A DNA stretch of 13,772 bases from Desulfobacterales bacterium (lineage in GTDB: Bacteria > Desulfobacterota > Desulfobacteria > Desulfobacterales > UBA11574): NCBI GenBank assembly GCA_030145595.1, contig JAQYVG010000069.1, forward strand, positions 1-13,772, read 5' to 3'. The first letter of the stretch is position 1. Each line of letters opens with the position of its first letter. Of the stretch, positions 1 through 7,861 are shown piece by piece. The notes beneath the pieces were generated by a model. That model did no database searches, had not been told where the DNA came from, and saw only the letters and a list, made by a program, of their open reading frames with translations. The position numbers and the translations under genes are program-made.

Positions 1-29
1 AAAAGCAGATGGCTGTTTTTTTCATTTTA

Positions 30-731
30 TTACACCTTATTATTGCTTTGCTTGAACCAGGTAAGCACAGGCTCAACCCAAATACCTGTTGGCTGAAAAA
101 AGAGGCTGTGCCCTTTATCGCTTTCTAATTCCACTTCCTTACTTAAGATGCCTTGCATGGCTTGCGAAAATGCCGCTTTGCAACTACCTGCTATTGAATC
201 TGATGAAGCATAGATCGACAAAAAATCACCTTTGAGTTTGGTGAAGTCGGGATAAGCTTGCGCAAGAGGCTTGATTTCACAACCCGCCATTACCACGAAA
301 CCAATCATCGGGTTTTCCAGCCGGGAAGCCACCCAAAGGGTTATAACACCACCTTTGGAATGCCCGGCGATTGTGATGTTTTCCGGCGGCACACCTGCAT
401 CCATCAGTCTTTGGACTTGACCAACTATTTTCGTCGCATATTCTGAGGGTACGATTTCCCCGGACCGCACTTCACTTATGACAATGAAACCTTTATCAGC
501 AAAGGCCTGCAATATATCATAATACTTGCAGGCTCCATCCGGACCATGCCTTTCAACATAGTAATTATGCACAAAGAACAAATATTGGGCTGAGCTATCG
601 ATAGTGGACGGCATTTTATAAAACGCCTGCTCTTTTGCATAAGATATTGATGCAAAACTGAGTACAACCAGCACAAACATCGTAGCCCTGACTAAAAATG
701 AGAAATTATTTGTGCTTATCGATCGTTTCAT
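30..731 (-). CDS. Secreted alpha/beta-hydrolase family protein
   Basis: A 233-residue protein with an N-terminal signal peptide (hydrophobic residues 12-29, likely cleavage after SYA near 32). The alpha/beta-hydrolase fold is indicated by an HNYY segment near residue 55, which is placed like an oxyanion-hole strand, and by a nucleophile elbow GHSKGG with Ser125. Asp178 (ASSDS) and His208 (KGHS) complete a plausible catalytic triad. The substrate cannot be told; a small esterase or lipase-like role in the envelope is inferred. The frame stays open upstream to 866, but ATG at 731 is preferred because AAGGAGA lies just ahead of it and the signal peptide then starts cleanly. It is on the same strand as the upstream Cache gene but separated by 228 bp containing a long hairpin, so it is probably transcribed on its own. 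Cys68, Cys151 and Cys184 could form disulfides. Confidence 0.8.
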   Translation of the reverse strand: MKRSISTNNFSFLVRATMFVLVVLSFASISYAKEQAFYKMPSTIDSSAQYLFFVHNYYVERHGPDGACKYYDILQAFADKGFIVISEVRSGEIVPSEYATKIVGQVQRLMDAGVPPENITIAGHSKGGVITLWVASRLENPMIGFVVMAGCEIKPLAQAYPDFTKLKGDFLSIYASSDSIAGSCKAAFSQAMQGILSKEVELESDKGHSLFFQPTGIWVEPVLTWFKQSNNKV

Positions 732-861
732 CGTCTCCTTCTTTTCTGTTGAGAAATCTTTTACTACCGGACAATCTATTTTTTTTCCGGAGGCTTTAGC
801 TTGGGCCTGAAAATAAACGCAGCTGCAGCACCAAGGAATTCTGCTAATTTTTTGATTCGCT

Positions 862-924
862 CGCATTCCCCGTAGCCCCGCTGGGCGGGATCTTCGCTAC
901 GCTACGGCAACTACGGGGAATGCG
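862..924. repeat. Hairpin-forming inverted repeat with nested stems
   Basis: A perfect 14-bp inverted repeat: CGCATTCCCCGTAG at 862-875 and its reverse complement at 911-924. The 35-base loop contains further complementary pieces: CCCGC 877-881 with GCGGG 885-889, and GTAGC 872-876 with GCTAC 896-900. A branched fold is therefore possible. It lies downstream of the minus-strand Cache gene, so it may end or protect that transcript, but no T-run follows on either strand. A REP-like palindromic repeat is the alternative reading. Confidence 0.55.
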
Positions 925-959
925 CTCGCTTTGCAGTTCAAATAAGAACCGGGTTATTG

Positions 960-1433
960 CTACTCGTAGATACCGGCACAGACTATGGCTTTTTCACCGG
1001 GAACCTTGAGAAAATAGGTTTTTTTCAAAGAAGCTTTTTGCGTACCGGGCCGCAGATGCATATATGCTATCCATCCACTGCCCTCGGTAGCGGCCTTTTC
1101 AAGAACCTTGACAAAAGGCTGCTCGTGATTGGCATCCCGGTATCTTTTCATCGGAAAGCCGAGAAAGTTTTCCACCGGGTGAGCCAAAATCCTGGCCTCG
1201 ACATCATCGATGCAAAAGACGTAGGTGTCCTTCCAAAAAAACGGGCCTTTTTTGTCACTCATTTTTTCAATGGCTTTCTCCAGCCCTATCTTTTTGATCA
1301 GTTCGGACGCTTCTTTACATTTCGCAATACATTCTTCCTTAGTTGCTTTCTCTGCGGCAACACCGAAACACACAAAGGTAACGACAAGGATAACTGTTAG
1401 AACTGTAATTTGAACTGCGGAAAATTTTTTCAT
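960..1433 (-). CDS. Small secreted single-Cache-domain protein
   Basis: A 157-residue protein with a clear Sec signal peptide (residues 1-27, ending VAA) and a compact domain of about 125 residues. The segment around residues 62-92 (GPFFWKDTYVF, DDVEARILAHP, NFLG) and a late aromatic GW-x-AY segment near 120 resemble single Cache (sCache_2) sensor domains, which bind small ligands outside the cytoplasm. No transmembrane or output domain follows, so the domain stands alone in the periplasm. ATG at 1433 is chosen because AGGAGG sits 6 bases upstream; the frame continues to 1511 but would lose the signal peptide start. It lies 43 bp after the polyferredoxin gene and is probably the third gene of that operon, which suggests a ligand-binding partner for the redox proteins. 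Cys35, Cys39, Cys74 and Cys152 are present. The Cache assignment rests on pattern resemblance only. Confidence 0.75.
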   Translation of the reverse strand: MKKFSAVQITVLTVILVVTFVCFGVAAEKATKEECIAKCKEASELIKKIGLEKAIEKMSDKKGPFFWKDTYVFCIDDVEARILAHPVENFLGFPMKRYRDANHEQPFVKVLEKAATEGSGWIAYMHLRPGTQKASLKKTYFLKVPGEKAIVCAGIYE

Positions 1434-1476
1434 AATTACCTCCTTTTTTAAAATAATGTTTTTATTTCTAGTACAC

Positions 1477-3114
1477 TCATTTGCTGAATCCAGGAGGTAA
1501 TCCCGTATCATCTAAAATGGTACTTTCCTCCTGATAATGGACCAGCCTATCCCCTCTACCGCGTCTTAAATTCAGATCCAGGCCTATCTCACGACCCCTA
1601 ACCGGATAGGAACCAGTGGCAAGTCTCAAGGATCCCATGGGCTCCACAACGATTGCGGCCCGGGCCTGTACGGGACAGTTGTGCTCGCATAATCCGCAGC
1701 CGCTGCATTTTGACTCGTCAACAAACGGCACCGCCACCGGGATATCGTCAACCATTTTGAAATCCAGAGCGTTATATGAGCAAAACTCATCGCAGATCAG
1801 GCATTTCTTGCCGAACTCCCACGCCAGACATTTATGCCTTAAAATATGTGCCGTCCCGATTTTGGCCCAGACTTTCTCTGCAAGAGGCAACGCGCGGACG
1901 GCACCGGTGGGGCAGACCTGACCGCACACGTTGCAGGTCGGTTTACAGGGTCCTCGTCGCGGAATAACTCTGGGACTGAAGAAGGCGGCAAACCCGGCAA
2001 AAAGGCCCATGGGCTGCAAAGTGTTTGTGGGACAGGCCTTCATGCACACGCCGCAGCGTATACATCGGGCCAAAAATGCTTTTTCCGGCAACGCACCGGG
2101 AGGCCGTATGACAGCCGGATTGCTGGTTCTTCCCGGTCCTGTATCTCCGTGAAGATGGTTGAGACTTGTCAGCGTTATAATAGCCGCTCCCATTCCGGAA
2201 GCGCCTGCCTGGATGAATCTTCTGCGGTCTTTGGAAATCTTTCCCACGTGTCCATCCTGATTGATTGACTGCCCGGGAAAGCCGACGGCCTTTTCGGGGC
2301 ACACACTGACGCAGGTCATACAAACGATACATTCACTGTGATCCGTTACAAAAAAATCGTCGTTGATGGCTCCCATGGGACATTTTTTTTGACACCGGCC
2401 GCATTGGTTGCATTCTTTCGTTACCTGCCTTCTTATAAGCGGCCTGCGGGATATAAGGGCAAACACCGCTGCTGAAGGACACAAATGACGGCACCAGAAC
2501 CGGGGGGAAAATACTGCAAGGGAAAAAATACCGATAAAAAGGCTTACGGTAAACCATTGGAGGTCAAACCGCAGCATAGAGACGTGGGTATATACAATAC
2601 CGGTGATATCCAAAAAGTTGGCCAAAGGACGCACCGCGGTCAGCGCGCTGCCGCCGACAAGGTACAGCACCGGATAGATAATGAGGCTGAACAGTCGCGT
2701 AACCAGAGAGAGAGGAGATGCCAGAAATACCAGAGAAACACCCCCAAAAGCGGCCCCCAGAATGAAAAGTAGGATCTGATATTTCAATGATTTGAGATTC
2801 CAAGGCAACGGTTTGCTTTGCTTTCGACTCGCTTTGCGTACCAGCCAGTCGGCAATGTCGATGGTGACTCCCATGGGACACAAGGTGCTGCAAAAAAAGC
2901 GCCCCAATATGGCTGTAAGTCCCAAAATTAGAACGGCTGTCCCCATAAAGGGCGTAAAAGAACGGGCACTGATCCCAACTCCCAGAAAAACCACCGGATC
3001 AAGTTTTAAAAATGCATTCACCGGTATAAATTCGGTTAACGGGAAAGCCGCCAGCCATAAAAATACAAGAAATCCGATAAAACTTAAGGTTTGAACAATA
3101 CGCTTAAAGTTCAT
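1477..3114 (-). CDS. Membrane polyferredoxin, NapH-like/NapG-like fusion with internal twin-arginine motif
   Basis: A 545-residue iron-sulfur membrane protein. Residues 1-210 hold about five hydrophobic segments (near 8-28, 41-74, 113-132, 136-160, 186-206) and the paired motifs CSTLCP (75-80) and CRHLCP (208-213) typical of NapH/YccM-type proteins. Two ferredoxin clusters follow (C235/238/241/245 and C262/265/268/272). An RRRF motif at 297-300 then leads into a hydrophobic stretch like a Tat signal. The NapG-like C-terminal half has C351/354/357/361, C390/394/397/401, C429...C438/441/445 and C470/473/476/480, giving six probable [4Fe-4S] sites. In the family, NapH and NapG pass electrons from quinol to periplasmic partners; that role here is inferred. 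ATG at 3114 overlaps the DUF362 stop as TGATG, so the two are probably translationally coupled; an in-frame GTG at 3117 is the alternative start. Confidence 0.88.
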   Translation of the reverse strand: MNFKRIVQTLSFIGFLVFLWLAAFPLTEFIPVNAFLKLDPVVFLGVGISARSFTPFMGTAVLILGLTAILGRFFCSTLCPMGVTIDIADWLVRKASRKQSKPLPWNLKSLKYQILLFILGAAFGGVSLVFLASPLSLVTRLFSLIIYPVLYLVGGSALTAVRPLANFLDITGIVYTHVSMLRFDLQWFTVSLFIGIFSLAVFSPRFWCRHLCPSAAVFALISRRPLIRRQVTKECNQCGRCQKKCPMGAINDDFFVTDHSECIVCMTCVSVCPEKAVGFPGQSINQDGHVGKISKDRRRFIQAGASGMGAAIITLTSLNHLHGDTGPGRTSNPAVIRPPGALPEKAFLARCIRCGVCMKACPTNTLQPMGLFAGFAAFFSPRVIPRRGPCKPTCNVCGQVCPTGAVRALPLAEKVWAKIGTAHILRHKCLAWEFGKKCLICDEFCSYNALDFKMVDDIPVAVPFVDESKCSGCGLCEHNCPVQARAAIVVEPMGSLRLATGSYPVRGREIGLDLNLRRGRGDRLVHYQEESTILDDTGLPPGFSK

Positions 3115-4088
3115 CACACCTCTATCTTTCTCACTGTCAGGTTTTCCAGGTCCATCCGCCCCAGGCCCCGTTCATGGGCCATACGGATATGATCGACCTG
3201 ACGAGGTTTAAAGCGCTGCCCGTACCACTGAAACATTTGGACTGTCTTGGCATCGGCCGCGACCATATCTTTTGAGGCGATAACCGTATCCTTTTCAAGT
3301 ACTTTGCCCGGGCCCCAGGGTCCTCCGGTGGAGAGCACGCGAGTGGCGTCCACCACTACAAGGTCGGGTTTAAGTAACGAACACAGATCCACAATGGCCT
3401 CATCCAGATCGTAATCCCGATGCATGGTCATGCGATCCCAGATGAGGCCCATCATGCCTTTCATAGAAAGGGTTACCCCTGTCATGGCGTGAGATTTGGC
3501 CGCTGGAGCCGCAATCAGGACATCGGCCTCAAGGACGTCCTGCATGACATCTGTCTGTTTGAATTTAAGCCCTTTAGGAATAGGCGTGGACTCATAAAAG
3601 TCTTTCTGCATCAAGGCATGCACCATGTCTTTTTTAAAAACACTTAGTGCGTCTTTGGTTGCTTGAATGCAGGCTTGGGCCTGTTCGACAGGATGATCCA
3701 GCACCCGAATTCTGGCGGCTCCGGCTTCTTTGCACATTGCCGCAAGCTCTCTGGTAACCAGAGGATTAGTGATAGTGGCCTCCTCCGGTGGGTGAGGGAA
3801 GGTTATGTTGGGTTTGATAACCACTTTATCGCCGGGTTTAACAAACGACTTCATGCCGCCTAAAAGCCCCACCGCCGCACGGGCGGCAGGTCCGGGCTTG
3901 CCTCTGGCGATGCCGATATCGGGTACACCTGAAGCCAGAATCGGTTTTGGCAAGTAAATCCCTGTCGCACCCGCCGTTATCAGCAAAGCCCCTTTCAACT
4001 GCTTTTTCAGGAACTCTCTGCGATCCAGTTTTTTTTCCGACCATATTTCTCCGTGAAACCACGGCTCAGGGAAAGGACTCTTTTTCAT
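3114..4088 (-). CDS. Tat-exported DUF362 domain protein
   Basis: A 324-residue DUF362 protein. A twin-arginine signal (DRREFLKK, Arg23-Arg24) is followed by a hydrophobic segment to about residue 52 (PILASG), so it should be exported folded, probably with a cofactor. Family features include VVIKPNI (89-95), the segment PAAKSHAM...KGMMGL (196-216), VDATRVLSTGGPWGPG (247-262) and DMVAADA (275-281). DUF362 proteins often accompany or are fused to ferredoxin domains; their biochemical role is not established. No ferredoxin cysteine motif is seen here, but the next gene supplies six clusters and overlaps this stop codon, so the two products probably act together. ATG at 4088 has AGGAGG 9 bases upstream, a strong start. 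It is the first gene of a three-gene minus-strand unit. No convincing promoter could be placed upstream. Confidence 0.87.
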   Translation of the reverse strand: MKKSPFPEPWFHGEIWSEKKLDRREFLKKQLKGALLITAGATGIYLPKPILASGVPDIGIARGKPGPAARAAVGLLGGMKSFVKPGDKVVIKPNITFPHPPEEATITNPLVTRELAAMCKEAGAARIRVLDHPVEQAQACIQATKDALSVFKKDMVHALMQKDFYESTPIPKGLKFKQTDVMQDVLEADVLIAAPAAKSHAMTGVTLSMKGMMGLIWDRMTMHRDYDLDEAIVDLCSLLKPDLVVVDATRVLSTGGPWGPGKVLEKDTVIASKDMVAADAKTVQMFQWYGQRFKPRQVDHIRMAHERGLGRMDLENLTVRKIEV

Positions 4089-4447
4089 GACCCGGCCTCC
4101 TTTTCTCAGTAAATTTGATAATACTCTGCCTCTTGATATAGCTCACTGATTAAATCGGAACTAATTTTGAACTAAAAATGGCGGTGAAGGGACTATTTTT
4201 TGAAAAAAACTTGGGGGAATATCCTGATTAGTTTTTAAATCTGTACCACAGCAGTCTGAAGGATAAGAGTTCGCTTTTTGAAAGCAGGTGAATCGCCACT
4301 GAGGGACAAAGGCCGTCACCGGTGAACAGTTATCAGTAAGAAGTGATCAGTAAAGCGAAACTGATTACTGATAACCGATAACTGATAACTGATCACTGAC
4401 ATTTGTGTCTTTGTGCCTTGGTGGCAAATATTTTTTGGTTAGGGATT
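4089..4447. other. 359-bp gene-free gap with a dispersed repeat
   Basis: This gap lies between the stop of the M48 protease gene and the start of the DUF362 gene, both on the minus strand. The part from 4321 to 4429 is a dispersed repeat, described separately. The rest (about 4110-4320) is AT-rich. I see no coding frame, RNA gene or convincing promoter in it. The upstream signal of the DUF362 operon must lie here, because the repeat and distance separate it from the protease gene. Confidence 0.5.
4321..4429 (+). repeat. Dispersed ACTGATAACTG-type repeat, copy 1
   Basis: A repeat rich in ACTGATAACTG/CAGTTATCAGT words. It is self-complementary: AGTGATCAGT at 4342-4351 pairs with ACTGATCACT at 4388-4397, and CAGTTATCAGT at 4327-4337 pairs with ACTGATAACTG at 4381-4391. 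An inverted second copy lies at 9518-9609; the first 66 bases differ at only two positions. The copies then differ by an 8-base duplication and end in a related TTTGTG-CTTTGTG-GGCAA tail. It can fold into a long hairpin downstream of the M48 protease gene. Confidence 0.85.
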
Positions 4448-5857
4448 TTACTGCTGGCGTGATTGTTTTTTGTTTTTACGGATCCCAATCAGCATTTTTT
4501 CAATTTCGGCCCTTTTTTCAGGATCATTCATCGTTTCCAAAGCCTTTTTCAAGTGGAAAGCGGCGTTCTTAAAATTTGAACCCAGTTTGTAATAGATACC
4601 CAGGTAATAATGAGCATAATTGAGCCTGCCCAGCTTACCATTGGTTTCACCAAGGAAATAATATGCCCGAGAATATCTAGGATAAATGGAGATCAACTGC
4701 TCAAATGTTACGGTTGCTTCCTCAAGCCGTCCCGTCTCTATTTGAGTGCGTCCCAGATAGAAGAGTCTTTGGGGATTGTTTGGGGCGAGACTTTCGGCAG
4801 AACGCAGAAGATTCAATGCTTCCTGATAACGACCATCCAGAAAATAGACGCGTCCGAGATCTCTTATAATATAAATATCAAAGGCATTTTTTTCCAAAGC
4901 TGCTCTCAGGTGGTCAATGGCGCTCTCGCGGTTGCCGGTCTTTGCCAGAATTAAGCCGTAACCGTAATGCGCCAGGGGATTTTCAGGATGATTTTTTACA
5001 TCTGACTCAAACTGTTTCAAGGCCGCATTTTCATCCCCGTAAGCAGCAACCAGCCAGGTATGAGCTCTTTCAAATGGGTAGGGATTGATGTTGGCATGAA
5101 CTTTTTCGTGTTTTGCAAGCCACATGTCAATATATACCATCCGAGCTTCTGAAGCCGGGTGGGTTTGCAAATAAGTTGGGATTTGTTCTGAACCAAACCA
5201 CCGCCGGCTTCGCATTTTTTCCAAAACTGCGAGCAACCCCTGGGAGCTATACCCGGCACGGTTTAAATACTCAAGCCCGACCTGGTCCGCCTCAGATTCA
5301 TCATCGCGGCTGTAGGCAAGCGCAACTGATTGACCGGCCGCAAGAGTCCCCACGGTTACTGCACTGGCCGCCTCCGCGGCCCCACCGCTTCCCAGCAGCA
5401 CACCGGCGACAACACCGGCAAGTGCTACCATGTTAATTTTTTTGGACCGCTCGATTTTTTTGGAGATATGACGTAAAGACACATGCGAAATTTCATGGGC
5501 AATTACGCCCGCCAGCTCTTCCTCGTTCTCCATGGCCTCAATCAATCCGCTGTTAACAAAAATATGTCCCGCCGGAGTGGCAAAAGCATTATAACTATCT
5601 TCTTTGATTACATAGAAATGATAAGTGAACGGCTGCGGGGGAAGAACCGAAACAACTTTTTGACCGACATCGTTCACATAGTCCACAATGATCGGGTCTT
5701 TAATTAATTGAAATTGACTGAAAATTACCTTTAAAAACTCCCGGGACAGTTCTTCTTCCTCTTTGACGCTTATACCCTCGGCCCCTGGAGGGAAAAGTAT
5801 GGCGGTAATAAATATCAAAATGGTACAAATCGCAAATAAATGCCTGTAAAATTTCAT
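4448..5857 (-). CDS. Secreted M48-family zinc metalloprotease with C-terminal TPR repeats (BepA-like)
   Basis: A 469-residue protein with a signal peptide (residues 1-28, ending AEG). The M48 peptidase domain has the zinc motif HEISH (121-125) and the third-ligand motif ESEAD (187-191, Glu187). THP at 232-234 matches the position of the regulatory histidine of E. coli BepA. From about residue 265 to 445 the protein is helical and repetitive, with TPR-type signatures (AHYGYGLILAKTG, LGRVYFLDGRYQEAL, LFYLGRTQIETGRLEEA). The architecture is that of BepA/YfgC, a periplasmic protease-chaperone that monitors outer-membrane protein assembly; this role is inferred. ATG at 5857 follows a GAGG site and starts a proper signal peptide. 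A longer in-frame start at 5905 lies inside the predicted -10 box, so it is unlikely to be used. The gene is divergent from parA. Confidence 0.9.
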   Translation of the reverse strand: MKFYRHLFAICTILIFITAILFPPGAEGISVKEEEELSREFLKVIFSQFQLIKDPIIVDYVNDVGQKVVSVLPPQPFTYHFYVIKEDSYNAFATPAGHIFVNSGLIEAMENEEELAGVIAHEISHVSLRHISKKIERSKKINMVALAGVVAGVLLGSGGAAEAASAVTVGTLAAGQSVALAYSRDDESEADQVGLEYLNRAGYSSQGLLAVLEKMRSRRWFGSEQIPTYLQTHPASEARMVYIDMWLAKHEKVHANINPYPFERAHTWLVAAYGDENAALKQFESDVKNHPENPLAHYGYGLILAKTGNRESAIDHLRAALEKNAFDIYIIRDLGRVYFLDGRYQEALNLLRSAESLAPNNPQRLFYLGRTQIETGRLEEATVTFEQLISIYPRYSRAYYFLGETNGKLGRLNYAHYYLGIYYKLGSNFKNAAFHLKKALETMNDPEKRAEIEKMLIGIRKNKKQSRQQ

Positions 5858-5900
5858 GGGTACCTCTAGCCGCCTATATAAAATTAATGTTTCGATGGTT

Positions 5901-5930
5901 ATCATATCTTATATCCTTTTCAAACATCAA
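5901..5930 (-). promoter_or_regulatory. Predicted sigma70-type promoter of the M48 protease gene
   Basis: On the minus strand, TTGATG (5930-5925) and TATGAT (5906-5901) are separated by 18 bases, close to the TTGACA-N17-TATAAT consensus. The transcript would start near 5894, giving a leader of about 37 bases with a GAGG ribosome binding site before ATG at 5857. The -35 box lies within 10 bases of the parA frame, so the two divergent genes share a very short control region. Confidence 0.5.
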
Positions 5931-5935
5931 GTTTT

Positions 5936-6718
5936 ATGCTAAAAATACCGACCATGACAAATACTATATGCATAGCCAACCAGAAAGGCGGAGTCGGCAA
6001 AACTACCACAGCCGTAAATCTGTCTGCAGCGCTGGCTGTCTCAGAAAAAAGAACTCTGCTGGTTGACTGCGATCCCCAGGGCAATGCGACTACCGGGCTT
6101 GGCCTCGACAAATCCAATATTCATAACACCTTATATCATGGTATGATTGGGGAAGTTGCTGCCAAAAACCTCGTTGTGAACAGCGACATTGAAACCTTAA
6201 AGGTCATTCCTTCACGTGTGGAACTGATCGGTTTTGATATCGAAATGATGTCACAGCCAAAACGAGAAATGATTTTAAAGAATCTGCTTGCCGAGCTAAA
6301 AGATTCGTTTGAATATATTATTATTGACTGCCCGCCCTCCTTGAGCCTTCTAACGGTAAACGCCCTGACGGCTGCCGATTATATGCTGATACCTCTGCAG
6401 TGCGAATTTTACGCCCTGGAAGGACTTGGGCAGCTATTAAGAACCGTGAAACGCATCAAACACAATCTGAATCCGAAATTAAAAATTGCCGGGATTCTAC
6501 TAACCATGTATGACAAAAGGACCAACCTGTCCCGGCAGGTCGCCGAAGATGCCGAAAAATATTTCAAAAACCTGGTATTTAAAACTATTATTCCCAGAAA
6601 CATCCGCCTGGGAGAAGCGCCCAGCTTCGGAAAACCAATACTTTTTTATGACGCTACTTCGGTCGGGGCTATAAGCTACTTTAAGCTGGCAAAGGAAATC
6701 ATGATGAATTCACCCTAA
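5936..6718 (+). CDS. parA: Chromosome-partitioning ATPase ParA (Soj family)
   Basis: A 260-residue deviant-Walker-A ATPase. KGGVGKTT at residues 17-24 contains the signature lysine, followed by LLVDCDPQGN (about 41-50) and IIIDCPPSLS, the Walker A' and Walker B segments of ParA. The length is that of chromosomal Soj/ParA proteins without an N-terminal DNA-binding domain. It would bind ATP, dimerise on nucleoid DNA and move ParB-parS complexes. Two ATG codons are possible: 5936, used here, and 5954, whose product MTNTICIANQ is closer to typical family N-termini. Neither has a visible Shine-Dalgarno site. The gene is divergent from the M48 protease by 78 bp. parB follows only after a 233-bp spacer. 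Confidence 0.93.
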   Translation: MLKIPTMTNTICIANQKGGVGKTTTAVNLSAALAVSEKRTLLVDCDPQGNATTGLGLDKSNIHNTLYHGMIGEVAAKNLVVNSDIETLKVIPSRVELIGFDIEMMSQPKREMILKNLLAELKDSFEYIIIDCPPSLSLLTVNALTAADYMLIPLQCEFYALEGLGQLLRTVKRIKHNLNPKLKIAGILLTMYDKRTNLSRQVAEDAEKYFKNLVFKTIIPRNIRLGEAPSFGKPILFYDATSVGAISYFKLAKEIMMNSP

Positions 6719-6792
6719 CGTTACATTAATCTGTATAGCTAATTATGAGGATAGGCGTAAGACAGTCGCTTTTACAAGATCGATACTGGATG

Positions 6793-6852
6793 CTGGATGC
6801 TGGATATTCAGGAATGCTCTAATAGTGAAGTCCAAAAATATCCAGTATCCAG
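6793..6852. repeat. GGATGCTGGATA-type inverted repeat in the parA-parB spacer
   Basis: CTGGATGCTGGATATT at 6793-6808 matches the reverse complement of 6837-6852 at 15 of 16 positions, giving a 16-bp stem with a 28-base loop. Related words (GGATGCTGGATACTGGATA) form another hairpin at 11695-11764, so this is a dispersed family. It occupies the spacer that separates parA from parB. No T-run follows the stem, so it is not a standard terminator. Confidence 0.75.
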
Positions 6853-6951
6853 AATCAGCCAATACTGGCAATGATTTTCGCTGTAACGGCCTAGATCGAA
6901 TACATAAAATTATGCAACGATAGGGTTCATTAGACAACCGAAAGCAAATTC

Positions 6952-7854
6952 ATGCAAAAAGGTAAAAGAAAAAAAGGGAGCGGCTCGGGTCCAAAACAAA
7001 CCAAAAAAAGGGGTTTGGGCAGAGGCCTGGACGCCCTCATTCCCGAAATCGAAGGAATTGAATACCTTTCAAAAGAATATTTCCAGTGCGGCATTGAGTT
7101 GATCCGTCCAAACCGCTACCAGCCCCGCCTCAGGTTCCCTGAAGATGAAATGGAAGAACTGTCGCGTTCCATCAAAGAACAGGGTATTATACAACCCCTT
7201 CTGGTCAGAAAAGACCATAATGGTTATGAATTGGTCAGCGGTGAAAGACGCCTGCGGGCTGCCAAAAAGGCCGGGCTGAGCCAGGTACCTGTGCTCGTAA
7301 AGTCGGTCACGGATACTGAGCTGCTGGTGATGTCCATCGTCGAAAACGTACAGCGGCAGGACTTAAATCCCCTGGAAGAGGCCCAAGCCTACTACCAGTT
7401 GATTAACGAATTCGATTTTACCCAGGAACAGGCCGCCGAACGCATCGGTAAAAGCAGGTCTGCTATTGCCAATTTCTTGAGACTCCGGCAGTTGCCCAAA
7501 CCTATCAAGGCAGGCATAACGGATGGAACATTAAGTATGGGGCACGCAAGGGCTTTGCTGGGTGCCGAGACACCTGCTCAGCAGAATACTGCCTTCAGGT
7601 CCATTGTTGCCAGAGGACTTTCGGTCAGGGAAACCGAACGCCTGATCAAACGTTTAAAATTACAGAAGAAAAAAACGAAAAGGGCTCCGACCGATTCCGA
7701 ACAAAGATACTTTTTAAGTTTGGCGGAAGATCTTTCCCGCCGCTTCGGCACCCGGGTACAGATCAAAAAGCAAGGGCAGAAGGGTACGCTTGAAATTAAA
7801 TTCTACAGTGATGACGACCTTGACCGGGTATTGGACCTGCTCAAAAAAATCTAA
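6952..7854 (+). CDS. parB: Chromosome-partitioning protein ParB
   Basis: A 300-residue ParB. A basic N-terminus contains GLGRGLDALIP (21-31), the conserved tail that in this family stimulates ParA. The ParB/sulfiredoxin-like CTP-binding domain (about 46-135) has RPNRYQPR (52-59), GERRLRAAK (97-105, the CTPase motif) and ENVQRQDLNPLEEA (131-144). A helix-turn-helix follows (about 157-180: TQEQAAERIGKSRSAIANFL) for parS recognition. The C-terminal segment (about 250-300) is the likely dimerisation region. It would load on parS as a CTP-dependent clamp and recruit SMC and ParA. ATG at 6952 has only a weak GAAAG upstream. No convincing parS site was found in the window. Confidence 0.94.
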   Translation: MQKGKRKKGSGSGPKQTKKRGLGRGLDALIPEIEGIEYLSKEYFQCGIELIRPNRYQPRLRFPEDEMEELSRSIKEQGIIQPLLVRKDHNGYELVSGERRLRAAKKAGLSQVPVLVKSVTDTELLVMSIVENVQRQDLNPLEEAQAYYQLINEFDFTQEQAAERIGKSRSAIANFLRLRQLPKPIKAGITDGTLSMGHARALLGAETPAQQNTAFRSIVARGLSVRETERLIKRLKLQKKKTKRAPTDSEQRYFLSLAEDLSRRFGTRVQIKKQGQKGTLEIKFYSDDDLDRVLDLLKKI

Positions 7855-7861
7855 CCCTGCG

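Noticed and set aside
1..29. Possible terminator (short CAG-ATGG-CTG stem with A and T runs) after the hydrolase gene
   Set aside because: On the minus strand the stem is only about three base pairs before a mismatch; it pairs better on the plus strand, for which no upstream gene is visible.
957..1400. A 147-residue plus-strand open frame opposite the Cache gene
   Set aside because: The minus-strand gene has a signal peptide, a strong ribosome site and domain-like sequence; the opposite frame is an antisense shadow with none of these.
4285..4320. GGTGAATCGCCACTGA resembles a fragment of a cobalamin riboswitch
   Set aside because: The other conserved cobalamin-riboswitch segments are absent, and the plus-strand orientation does not lead into a gene; the minus-strand reading shows no match.
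4321..4429. Repeated ACTGATAACTG words as a CRISPR array
   Set aside because: The units are short, overlapping and without regular spacers, and a whole second copy exists elsewhere; this is a dispersed palindromic repeat.
6203..6222. Possible parS site around CACGTG inside parA
   Set aside because: The core CACGTG matches, but the flanks agree poorly with the usual TGTTTCACGTGAAACA (about 11 of 16), and the bases are explained by the parA codons.
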